The notes beneath the pieces are model-generated. The model had not been told where the DNA came from, did no database searches, and saw only the letters and a program-made list of their open reading frames with translations. Positions 56,518 to 64,000 of a stretch of DNA of 64,000 nt are shown piece after piece; within the stretch, counting starts at the first letter, position 1, and every line of letters starts with the position of its first letter. This DNA is from Marinoscillum sp965229915 (GTDB lineage Bacteria > Bacteroidota > Bacteroidia > Cytophagales > Cyclobacteriaceae). Location of the stretch: the NCBI RefSeq assembly GCF_965229915.1, contig NZ_CBDDJZ010000001.1:1240001-1304000 (forward strand), written 5' to 3'. A program made the translations under genes and the position numbers.

Positions 56518-57105
56518 ATGAAAAGCCTGGTTATCCTATGTACTCTCCTACCTTCACTGGTTTTTTCACAAACGAGCTTCTATGAGCAGTTGGCTGACTC
56601 TGCAGAAACGCTCACCCAGGTTTCAGTGGTTTATGATCCCTCTTACTTTTCGATTAATTACCCCAATGGAGATGTGCCCGAAGGCAAAGGTGTGTGCACG
56701 GATGTGGTCATCAGGGCTTATCGCAAACTGGGAATAGACCTACAAAAAGAAGTACACGAGGACATGAAAACGCATTTTGACCGATACCCCACCATCTGGG
56801 GTCTGAGCACAACAGATAAGAACATCGATCACCGGCGTGTACCCAATCTGATGACCTTTTTCGAACGATACGGTATCACACTACCTCTATCAACAGATCC
56901 AGACCAATACCTTCCCGGAGATATTGTCTGCTGGAATTTGGGCGGGGCTGTCACCCATATAGGTATTGTCAGTGATGAGATTGGTGAAGACACCGGACTC
57001 CCCATGATCGTGCACAACATCGGTAGAGGTCAGGTAATAGAAGACATGCTATTTGACTACCAGCTCATCGGTCACTACCGGTACCAACCTCTTGCTAAAA
57101 ACTAG
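56518..57105 (+). CDS. DUF1287 protein, NlpC/P60-like
   Basis: 195 residues. Signal peptide (to LVFSQ), then DUF1287: YDPSYFSINYPNGDVPEGKGVCTDVVIRAYRKLG in the front (Cys of the papain-like fold), PTIWGLSTTDKNIDHRRVPNLMTFF, PGDIVCWNLGGAVTHIGIVSD (His) and MIVHNIGRGQVIED. Probably a periplasmic hydrolase of peptidoglycan-like amide bonds; activity not shown for the family. Confidence 0.9.
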   Translation: MKSLVILCTLLPSLVFSQTSFYEQLADSAETLTQVSVVYDPSYFSINYPNGDVPEGKGVCTDVVIRAYRKLGIDLQKEVHEDMKTHFDRYPTIWGLSTTDKNIDHRRVPNLMTFFERYGITLPLSTDPDQYLPGDIVCWNLGGAVTHIGIVSDEIGEDTGLPMIVHNIGRGQVIEDMLFDYQLIGHYRYQPLAKN

Positions 57106-57166
57106 TAAGGAAGCTAAAATTCACTAACGCTTGTAAATCCTGCATTCTGCTTGTAGATTTAGTCTT

Positions 57167-57562
57167 ATGAACCCTCATGTAGCTCAATACAATCTGGAGC
57201 AGTCTGAAACGGATCAGCAGATTACTCAAATACTAGCTGATACCATTGATTTGTACTTGTCCAATGCAGAAAATAAAATCTGGCATGGTCACCCCGTATG
57301 GTTTCTGAATGGCAACCCAATCGTTGGGTACAGCAAACAGAAAAAAGGAATCCGATTGATGTTCTGGAGTGGGGCCGATTTTGAGGAGGATGATTTAGAT
57401 GTAAAAGGACCCAAGTTTAAAGATGCCTCCATTTTCTACCATTCACCAGATGCTATTGATACCGTCAAACTGAAACGATGGTTAGCTAAATCTGAACGCA
57501 TCCAGTGGGACTACAAGAACATCGTCAAACGCAAGGGACAACTGGTAAAGTTAGACCTGTGA
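57167..57562 (+). CDS. DUF1801 protein (YdhG-like)
   Basis: 131 residues: NAENKIWHGHPVWFLNGNPIVGYSKQKKGIRLMFWSG and RWLAKSERIQWDYKNIV fit the DUF1801 fold. Function unknown; no signal peptide. Its stop overlaps the next gene's GTG (GTGA). Confidence 0.85.
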   Translation: MNPHVAQYNLEQSETDQQITQILADTIDLYLSNAENKIWHGHPVWFLNGNPIVGYSKQKKGIRLMFWSGADFEEDDLDVKGPKFKDASIFYHSPDAIDTVKLKRWLAKSERIQWDYKNIVKRKGQLVKLDL

Positions 57563-58062
57563 CATACAAGGACATCACGCTCAAAGCACGAATTGATAAC
57601 CCAAGAGAGCTGCAAAGACTGCTACAGGATCTGGCGGAATACAAAGGACTGGATCATCAAGTCGACACCTATTTTGAAACAACGGAGGGCAAACTGAAAT
57701 GGCGCCAGGGTACTATCGAGAACGCGATCATGCACTACGAAAGACATCAGGAAAACGGAGTGGAGCGCACCACCGTCTATCGATATGATCAAAACCCAAC
57801 AAGACAAGCCATTGACGAGCTGAAGGCTACACAGAAAGCAATCGGGCAAATCAAAAAGAGACGCCATATCTACTTCCAAAACCACCTCAAAATTCACCTG
57901 GACCAACTCCCCACAGGTGAACATTTCCTGGAGATAGAAGCGATTGATCAGTCGGGTATGCTTTCAGACGAATTACTGCTAAAGGAATGTTTGAACCTGA
58001 AAGAGCAACTCAGGATAAACGATGCACAGCTGATTGCTACTGGATATTTTAAAAACTTATAA
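57559..58062 (+). CDS. CYTH-domain protein (class IV adenylate cyclase-like)
   Basis: About 167 residues from GTG 57559 (VTYKDITLKARIDN), overlapping the DUF1801 stop. The GTG at 57505 would add an unrelated 18 residues. It shows ITLKARIDNPRELQRLLQ (the K/R pair; the ExExK motif reads ITLKAR here), VDTYFETTEGKLKWRQG, KKRRHIYFQNHLKIHLDQLPTGEHFLEIEA. The family binds organic phosphates; the reaction is unknown. CYTH proteins may be phosphatases or cyclases. Confidence 0.85.
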   Translation: MTYKDITLKARIDNPRELQRLLQDLAEYKGLDHQVDTYFETTEGKLKWRQGTIENAIMHYERHQENGVERTTVYRYDQNPTRQAIDELKATQKAIGQIKKRRHIYFQNHLKIHLDQLPTGEHFLEIEAIDQSGMLSDELLLKECLNLKEQLRINDAQLIATGYFKNL

Positions 58063-58246
58063 CCTTTACTCTTAGTCAAAATATACATGGAGATAGCAAG
58101 TCGAGCACTGACTAATAGCAGAATCTGTGATCATTATACTGTGAAGGGTATTCACAAAACACCCTATGAAACTACAAACCATATTTTGACGTTGTGTCAT
58201 ATTTTTTTAAAGTTGGAATGATAACTAATAACTAACCTCATAAAAA

Positions 58247-59110
58247 ATGAAAACCGCCAAAAACTGCATTTTCTTATTAATTCTGTCGCTCATATACGCC
58301 TGTGGCGAAGAGGAAGAGCCTTCATTTCGTGACACGCTGAAAAATTGTGATAGTGAAATCGCTCCAGATATTATCATGGGTACAGGGGAAGAGAAAATTC
58401 TATTGGGCACCATTTATGCCGAGATTTATGATGATGTAGAATACATCGAATTGTCTATTGATGGTCCAGCTTTTGGTCGAGTAGATGGATATACTAAAAC
58501 GTATCAAGTCAGCAGCTTTCCCGAGGAGGAGTGGATATCTCTTGGTAATGCTGAAGAGCCTATTTTCTACTGGAATCTACCCTTTGAACTGAATGAAACG
58601 AACCGTAACTATAATCTGGAGATAACTTATTTCTGCGAAACTGAAAATGGTGCAGAACCAGGTCATAATGCTGAAATAAGTGTTACTTCCACAGACTTTT
58701 GCAGTGAAATCTCCAGTAATCTCACTGGTAACTTCGATTTTGGGCAACCTTTGATTAATGATGACTGGCAAGGCCCAATAACTGAAACCAACTTCAACGT
58801 TAAATTCCATTCGTTCTTTAGAGTAGATCAGGGATTTGGCCTATTACTCTTCCCAAAAGAAAAAGCCGACTATGGTACTGTCTATCTTAATAATGGGAAT
58901 GAGTTTAGCGCTGATTTCCCATTGCAGTTGACAACTGAAGTAATTGAAATCGATGCAGAAACCGAACTCACCGAAGCATACCTTTCCGCAGACCTGGACC
59001 TTGAGGAGTTACTTAACCTAACCTACGATGAAATGCGTGGAGCCAGTGTAAATTTCTCAATTACTTTATGTGGAAATGAGTTTGACAAGGGGAGCTTTAT
59101 GCTACAATGA
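58247..59110 (+). CDS. Hypothetical lipoprotein
   Basis: 287 residues, not recognised. Lipobox IYAC (Cys19) followed by GEEEEPS, an acidic tail like surface lipoproteins. The rest is beta-rich with several conserved-looking Cys (NCDSEIAP, ITYFCETENG, DFCSEISSN, ITLCGNEF), perhaps forming disulphides. It lies alone between the CYTH and SDR genes. Confidence 0.7.
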   Translation: MKTAKNCIFLLILSLIYACGEEEEPSFRDTLKNCDSEIAPDIIMGTGEEKILLGTIYAEIYDDVEYIELSIDGPAFGRVDGYTKTYQVSSFPEEEWISLGNAEEPIFYWNLPFELNETNRNYNLEITYFCETENGAEPGHNAEISVTSTDFCSEISSNLTGNFDFGQPLINDDWQGPITETNFNVKFHSFFRVDQGFGLLLFPKEKADYGTVYLNNGNEFSADFPLQLTTEVIEIDAETELTEAYLSADLDLEELLNLTYDEMRGASVNFSITLCGNEFDKGSFMLQ

Positions 59111-59211
59111 TCTGAACATACATCTTTAGTGTTGGACCCTCCGGAGTTTGTGTTGAACAAATTACCATCCTGTTGCGAGCTTTGTAAACTCAACAATCAC
59201 TAAATTGAATC

Positions 59212-59877
59212 ATGGCACATGTACTCATCACTGGCTCCACAGGTATGATCGGCAAGGGCGTTCTTTTAGAATGCATCGATGATCCATCTATTGAATCCAT
59301 TACATTGATCAACCGCTCTCCCTCCAAAGTCACAGACAAAAAAATCAAAGAAGTCATCCTGCGGGACTTCTTGGAGCTAGCTACAGTAAAAAGCCAATTA
59401 GGAACACCAGACGCATGCTTTCACTGCATGGGCGTATCCGCAGTAGGGATGAGTGAAGCCGAGTACAGCAAGCTGACACTTGATGTGACCAAAACGCTCG
59501 CCGATATTTGCTACGATATGAATCCGAGAATGACTTTTAACTACGTATCCGGCACTGGCACAGACAGTGAGGAAAAAAGTCGGCAAATGTGGGCTCGTGT
59601 GAAAGGCCGCACCGAAAATTATGTATTGGCCAAAGGTTTTGCAAAAGCCTATATGTTTCGTCCCGGATTTATCATACCAGAAAAAGGAATCGAGTCGAGG
59701 ACCAACCTTTACAACACTATTTATAAAATCATGCGACCATTCTTCGGGTTCTTTCGAAAGATGAACAGCGTCACCACTACCACCCGAATTGGTGTGGTAA
59801 TGATCAAAACCATCACTGAAGCACCCGATCTACAATACCTCGAAAATCCAGCAATCAATGCCCTGGCTAAAAACTAA
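59212..59877 (+). CDS. NAD(P)-binding atypical short-chain dehydrogenase/epimerase
   Basis: 221 residues. Rossmann start HVLITGSTGMIGKGVLLEC, FHCMGVS, FNYVSGTGTDSEE and FRPGFIIP. The family includes YwnB/HTATIP2-like proteins. Its 3' end overlaps the START gene by 20 bases, so they are coupled. Confidence 0.9.
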   Translation: MAHVLITGSTGMIGKGVLLECIDDPSIESITLINRSPSKVTDKKIKEVILRDFLELATVKSQLGTPDACFHCMGVSAVGMSEAEYSKLTLDVTKTLADICYDMNPRMTFNYVSGTGTDSEEKSRQMWARVKGRTENYVLAKGFAKAYMFRPGFIIPEKGIESRTNLYNTIYKIMRPFFGFFRKMNSVTTTTRIGVVMIKTITEAPDLQYLENPAINALAKN

Positions 59878-60466
59878 ATCCGTACTATTAGCCAGCTTCA
59901 TGATGGGCAACATCCTGACAATGGTAGCTCAGGAAACTAACTGGCAACTAAAGAAAGACAAGGATGGCATACAAGTGTACACACGAGATTCCGAGGAATC
60001 AGATCTGGATGAATTTAAGGGAGTGGGTGTGATCAAAGCTTCAGTTGCATCATTGGTGAGTATCCTGGAGAACGCGGATCTAATGCACGAATGGGCCAAC
60101 TGCGAAGAATCGAAACTTATTTCCCGAAATGGAAACAAGCAGATCCACTATACAGTAACCGACGTTCCGTTCCCTTTGCAAGACCGGGATTCGTATGCTC
60201 AGTTTGAATATGAAGAAGTAAGTAATGGGGTGAAGGTAAACATCACAGCACTACCAGAGTACAAGCCGACCAATGAAGGCAAAACAAGGATTCCTTTCTT
60301 AAAAGGCTATTGGCTGCTGGAGCGGATGAGCGATCGGGAAACCAAAGTCACCTACCAGCTCGTGGCAGATCCTGGCGGTTCCATCCCTACCTGGCTCGCC
60401 AATGCTGGCTCCGTGGACACACCATTTGATACCATCAAAAGCTTACGAGACTATTTGGAGAAGTAG
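59858..60466 (+). CDS. START-domain lipid-binding-like protein, exported
   Basis: 202 residues. Signal peptide (to VAQ, with an atypically long n-region MPWLKTK), then a START/SRPBCC domain: WQLKKDKDGIQVYTRDSEESDLDEFKG, HEWANCEESKLI, VTDVPFPLQDRDS, and YQLVADPGGSIPTWLANA. Probably a periplasmic lipid- or sterol-like-ligand binder. It starts inside the 3' end of the SDR gene. Confidence 0.9.
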   Translation: MPWLKTKSVLLASFMMGNILTMVAQETNWQLKKDKDGIQVYTRDSEESDLDEFKGVGVIKASVASLVSILENADLMHEWANCEESKLISRNGNKQIHYTVTDVPFPLQDRDSYAQFEYEEVSNGVKVNITALPEYKPTNEGKTRIPFLKGYWLLERMSDRETKVTYQLVADPGGSIPTWLANAGSVDTPFDTIKSLRDYLEK

Positions 60467-60758
60467 TGAATTCCCTGTTACCCCTAATGCTTGCCATAGA
60501 TCAGGCTAACGACAGCCATAAACCACTGAAAATGTCTGATGCAGAGAATTCACTCAAACTCATTCACCACCCAATAATTCTCGCTGGTAGTCTTTAAACC
60601 CACTTCACACCAACATTTGCTGGTCTAGCGGAGTTTTCCCCTGCTCGGTAGGGCGATCTTTGAAAACCAACTAAAATTCCCGTAATTACTTCGAGTATTA
60701 CATCATCCTGAACCACTTTGATCCAGCTTTGTCTACCATTAACTGCCCTTTTTTGCCA
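60467..60758. other. Intergenic region before the sensor kinase
   Basis: 292 bases without a gene. A TTTG at 60659-60662 with a TAAT-type stretch 20 bases on may be a weak promoter for the kinase; no exact -7 box, hairpin or repeat stands out. Confidence 0.35.
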
Positions 60759-63700
60759 ATGAGAGTGAACTTACTCCTACTCTCGTTATTGGTGGGCTGT
60801 TTAGTCTCCGCTCAGCCCTCTTTACAACTCCAAAGCTCAGATAAATACACCATCAAAAACTGGACTACCAGTAATGGTCTTGCTCAAAACTCCATTCGCG
60901 ACATCATCATCGCTCGGGATGGAATCGTTTGGATGGCCTCTTTTGGGGGACTAGTGAAGTTTGATGGATCTGACTTCACCCACTACAATATTGGTAACAC
61001 ACCTGATCTTGGGTCCAACAGACTGATTGAAATCTACGAAGATCATGGAGGTAATCTTTGGTTTTTACATGAAGGCGTAGGCATGACCCGCTACAGCAAC
61101 GGGGAGTTCTCAGTGTTTGGTGCCAATACACCCATGGAGCTAATTAAGTACAGTGGTGTCGTGCAAATTGACTCTGTTACTCATTGGCTTGCCACTGAAA
61201 ATGGCCTAAAAGTCCTGGTTAGGGACTCAGTCACTGAAGTGATGGACCCAGGGGTAAGCGAAGACCTCATAGACCTCTCAGATGAGCATAGCTCTCTATT
61301 CGTAGCTAAAAGTATGAGCAGAACAGACCAGAAGCAAGAAATGCTATTCTTTGATGGCTCGGAGATCAGCAATAGAGTGGAGATTATCCCTGCTCAGAAT
61401 CTGTCCTTCGTCAAGCGAAACAACACGCTTTGGGCACTGTATCCCGACAGGCTGATCCGCGTAAACGTTGCAGACTTATTGGATTCCGACACTATCCACT
61501 TGCCTTCTGCTATCAAAAACTCTCGTGATCTCCTGATTGATGGAAATCAGCTGTGGCTTGGAACACCATCCGGTTTGTATTTACTAGAGCTTGAAGACCA
61601 GGAAATTACCTCTTTTCAAGAGATCATAGCAGATATCAACGTAAACGATTTGATGAGAGATGGTCGGGGTGGAATCTGGATTGGCACTGAAGGATCAGGC
61701 ATGTACCTGGTAGCTGAGCGGGCCATCAATGTATGGGAGACACCAGGCAATGTACCTCAACCTGTGGGGCCAGTGGTGACCGATGGTCAAGGGGGTGTTT
61801 GGTTCAGCACCTTGTGTGACTATTTGGTGCACTATGACGGACAGTCATTTTACGTTAGCCAACCCAATCGCTGCGTCCAGTCGCTGCACTATGATAAAAA
61901 TACCGGGAGAGTTCTCATGAGCACTTCTCGCATGGTTGGTTACCTCACACGGGATGGAGTGGATACTTTGCTGCTACTACCTTCAAAAATCAATATCAGG
62001 ACCTCATGCATCTATATGGATCAAACTGGAGTACTCTGGATAGGAACTTTTGATGGAATGATCTTTAAGTACGAAAATGGGCAGCTGTCGCAAATCAATA
62101 TTCAGCAAGGAAATGGCATCCACACCATCACAGAAATAGGTAATAAAATCTGGATAGGCACTACCCAGGGACTTGTTATCCTTTCGGGCGATGAACACCA
62201 GCTAATTACCAAACAGGATGGACTACCTCCGGGAGCCATTCGAAGTATCTATCAGGACCAGGAAGGAACAATCTGGATGGGGAGTTATGGAGGCGGGATG
62301 ACCCGGATCAATGGAGAGGACACCACCATAATCAACACTGAATCGGGCCTATCCGAAAACATCATCTCCAGAATTCATGAAGACCGTCATGGACGCATGT
62401 GGATGCTGGGGAATCTGGGCTTGTTCATGACATCAAAGCAGATGCTCAATGACTATGCGGCTGGCCACATCAACTACGTCTCCTGTCTAAACCTCTCGGG
62501 GGCAGATGGGATGAAAGAAGGCAATGGCCCAGGCATGATTGCCAGGAGTGCTGATGGGCTGACATGGTGGCCGACCATCGACGGAATAGCCACCATCAAC
62601 ACCGACGACTTTACCATAGATAGCTCCAGTGTACACATCAACATCCAGGGGATTAAAAGCAAGAATACACTCCTTGCGATTGCTAAAGAAATAAGTCTAA
62701 ATGAGTCCCAACGAGATTTTGAAATCTCCTTTACTGGTATCAACTACCATTCTCCTGACCGATTGCAGTATCAGCACATACTAGAAGGATATGATGAGGA
62801 TTGGATCCGAGACGGGCATAAACGAAACATCACCTATACCAACCTGCCTCCTGGCGAGTATACACTAAAGATACAAGCCGCCAACCAACATCATATCTGG
62901 AGTCGGGACATTAAAAGCATCGGCATCATAGTGAAGCCTAAGTGGTGGGAAAGACAGTGGGTTCAGATCCTTTTGGCATTTTCGCTAGTAATAATAGCAC
63001 TCTTACTCATCCATTGGCAAACTTCCAGCCTGGTGAGAAGAAAGAAATTACTACAGATACAGGTGGATTTGAGAACCAAGCAACTTGAGATCAAAAACCG
63101 CGAACTCAAAGCAGGTCACCAGCAACTGAAACAGACCATTGAAGAGCTCAAGCAAACCCAGGGTCAGCTGATCCAATCAGAAAAAATGGCCTCTCTGGGA
63201 GTGCTTGCCGCTGGGGTGGCCCATGAAATCAACAATCCGCTAAACTTCATTCGTGGAGGGATGTTTTCTGTATTTGATTACCTGGAAGAAAAAAACAAAA
63301 CGCTGGACCAGGAACTCCTCAACTATAAAAAGACCATAGAGGAAGGTATCAACAGAACCTCCAACATTGTAAAAAGTCTGAATCAATTCAGTCGCAAAGG
63401 CCAATCGATGCAGGAGACCTGCCGGATCAATGAAATATTGGACAGTTGTCTGGTGATGCTAAACAATTTATTAAAAGACCGTATAGAAGTAATCAAAGAT
63501 TACAGTTCACTGACACCTATTCACGGCAATGTTGGCAACCTCTTTCAGGTATTTCTCAATCTCCTGACCAATGCCTGTCATGCTATTGAAAGAGAGGGTA
63601 CCATTACTATTAAAACCCGAATGCGCAATCAACACATCAGCGTTTTCATATCTGATAACGGAGTTGGGATCCCTAAAGAGAACCTCTCCAAGGTGATGGA

Positions 63701-63857
63701 TCCATTTTTCACCACCAAGCCTCCAGGCGCCGGAACCGGCCTGGGACTATCTATTACCTATGAGATCATCCAAAACCATCGGGGACATATTTCAGTAGAC
63801 TCAAAACCGGGCAAGGGAACTACCTTTGTCATTACCTTTCCGATTGCATCCATATAA
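60759..63857 (+). CDS. Y_Y_Y-type sensor histidine kinase without regulator domains
   Basis: About 1032 residues from the ATG at 60759 (MRVNLLLLSLLVGC, a signal peptide); an upstream TTG would add 10 unrelated residues. Reg_prop propeller repeats (NGLAQNSIRDI, GIWIGTEG) fill about 25-660, then Y_Y_Y (TYTNLPPGEYTLKIQAANQ), one membrane segment (about 745-765), a coiled coil, HisKA with GVAHEINNPLNFI near 822, HATPase (ISDNGVGIP, GAGTGLGLSI). Unlike HTCS it ends after the kinase core, with no receiver or AraC domain. It needs a separate response regulator; the gene after it on the opposite strand is unidentified. Confidence 0.93.
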   Translation: MRVNLLLLSLLVGCLVSAQPSLQLQSSDKYTIKNWTTSNGLAQNSIRDIIIARDGIVWMASFGGLVKFDGSDFTHYNIGNTPDLGSNRLIEIYEDHGGNLWFLHEGVGMTRYSNGEFSVFGANTPMELIKYSGVVQIDSVTHWLATENGLKVLVRDSVTEVMDPGVSEDLIDLSDEHSSLFVAKSMSRTDQKQEMLFFDGSEISNRVEIIPAQNLSFVKRNNTLWALYPDRLIRVNVADLLDSDTIHLPSAIKNSRDLLIDGNQLWLGTPSGLYLLELEDQEITSFQEIIADINVNDLMRDGRGGIWIGTEGSGMYLVAERAINVWETPGNVPQPVGPVVTDGQGGVWFSTLCDYLVHYDGQSFYVSQPNRCVQSLHYDKNTGRVLMSTSRMVGYLTRDGVDTLLLLPSKINIRTSCIYMDQTGVLWIGTFDGMIFKYENGQLSQINIQQGNGIHTITEIGNKIWIGTTQGLVILSGDEHQLITKQDGLPPGAIRSIYQDQEGTIWMGSYGGGMTRINGEDTTIINTESGLSENIISRIHEDRHGRMWMLGNLGLFMTSKQMLNDYAAGHINYVSCLNLSGADGMKEGNGPGMIARSADGLTWWPTIDGIATINTDDFTIDSSSVHINIQGIKSKNTLLAIAKEISLNESQRDFEISFTGINYHSPDRLQYQHILEGYDEDWIRDGHKRNITYTNLPPGEYTLKIQAANQHHIWSRDIKSIGIIVKPKWWERQWVQILLAFSLVIIALLLIHWQTSSLVRRKKLLQIQVDLRTKQLEIKNRELKAGHQQLKQTIEELKQTQGQLIQSEKMASLGVLAAGVAHEINNPLNFIRGGMFSVFDYLEEKNKTLDQELLNYKKTIEEGINRTSNIVKSLNQFSRKGQSMQETCRINEILDSCLVMLNNLLKDRIEVIKDYSSLTPIHGNVGNLFQVFLNLLTNACHAIEREGTITIKTRMRNQHISVFISDNGVGIPKENLSKVMDPFFTTKPPGAGTGLGLSITYEIIQNHRGHISVDSKPGKGTTFVITFPIASI

Positions 63858-63902
63858 TCATCAACCTTAGATATAAGAATAGAATTTGGAGGTGGAAGTT
63901 AT

Positions 63903-64000
63903 CTAAAAGCCGGCAAGATTGACGATTTCAGCAACGTCTAGATTACTCAGCTGCAGGATATCATAATTTGAATTCTTCAGGGCCTCCTCTATCAAATATT
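63903..64000 (-). CDS. C-terminal end of an unidentified gene, cut by right window edge
   Basis: A minus-strand frame of 32 codons reads to a TAG at 63903-63905 with protein-like text (LIEEALKNSNYDILQ, DVAEIVNLAGF). It converges with the kinase gene. Too short to name; confidence rests only on the open frame and residue make-up. Confidence 0.4.
   Translation of the reverse strand, partial: YLIEEALKNSNYDILQLSNLDVAEIVNLAGF

Noticed and set aside
1..64000. tRNA, rRNA, CRISPR array, insertion sequence, prophage
   Set aside because: No cloverleaf, repeat-spacer, transposase or structural phage motif was seen in the intergenic stretches or open frames, though a tool scan would be more sensitive.

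Overview
The window reads as chromosomal DNA of a marine-type, gliding-lineage Bacteroidota, most likely order Cytophagales. The grounds are SusC/SusD pairs, hybrid two-component sensors (HTCS), C-terminal sorting domains of the type IX secretion system, many short lipoprotein signal peptides, no consistent Shine-Dalgarno sequences, and several promoters with the Bacteroidota -7 element TAnnTTTG. I saw no tRNA, rRNA, CRISPR array, insertion sequence or phage genes.

Region 1 (1-24,050) is a glucuronoarabinoxylan utilisation locus. Reading leftward it holds: a beta-xylosidase and two GH10 xylanases (one with a type IX sorting tail, one a lipoprotein); SusC, SusD and two surface glycan-binding lipoproteins; a GH9 endoglucanase; mannonate dehydratase; and an HTCS sensor cut by the left window edge. 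Divergently transcribed are a GH67 alpha-glucuronidase and a GH51 arabinofuranosidase. Together these can cut the xylan backbone outside the cell, import oligomers through SusCD, remove methylglucuronate and arabinose, and release xylose. A decayed gene fragment lies at about 3.57-3.79 kb.

Region 2 (24,100-35,900) is a mannan-directed cluster without its own SusCD: two GH26 mannanases (one CBM35-GH26 with a sorting tail), a GDS/SASA-type acetyl esterase and a complete 1350-residue HTCS. A lone FtsX/MacB-like permease sits between the two loci. Stem-loops recur in the leaders of these genes, including one terminator-like element just before the first GH26 gene.

Region 3 (36,100-44,600) is a mixed accessory stretch: SIMPL protein, small monooxygenase-fold protein, ankyrin protein, beta-lactamase-fold hydrolase, proline iminopeptidase-like lipoprotein, RDD membrane protein, His-rich cupin lipoprotein, an A+T-rich unknown lipoprotein, and a small protein with a TNT (NAD-glycohydrolase toxin) type domain.

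Region 4 (44,700-48,300) completes the xylose pathway: xylA and xylB in one operon, a divergent Nudix-type sugar regulator, and between them a perfect 17-bp palindrome next to a consensus promoter. It is followed by a YefM-YoeB toxin-antitoxin pair and a Gfo/Idh/MocA oxidoreductase.

Region 5 (49,900-64,000) holds an ArsR regulator followed by three AHSA1/SRPBCC genes (the third fused to a VOC domain). Next is an orphan 874-residue DUF4157 protein of the type carried by extracellular contractile injection systems, then a run of small stress or house-keeping genes (UspA, DUF2007, DUF1287, DUF1801, CYTH, SDR, START). The region ends with a Y_Y_Y-type sensor kinase lacking a regulator domain and the tail of one further gene at the right edge. 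The most unusual items are the DUF4157 protein, the TNT-domain protein, the two ArsR operator-like palindromes around a near-leaderless promoter, and the terminator-like element before the mannanase.
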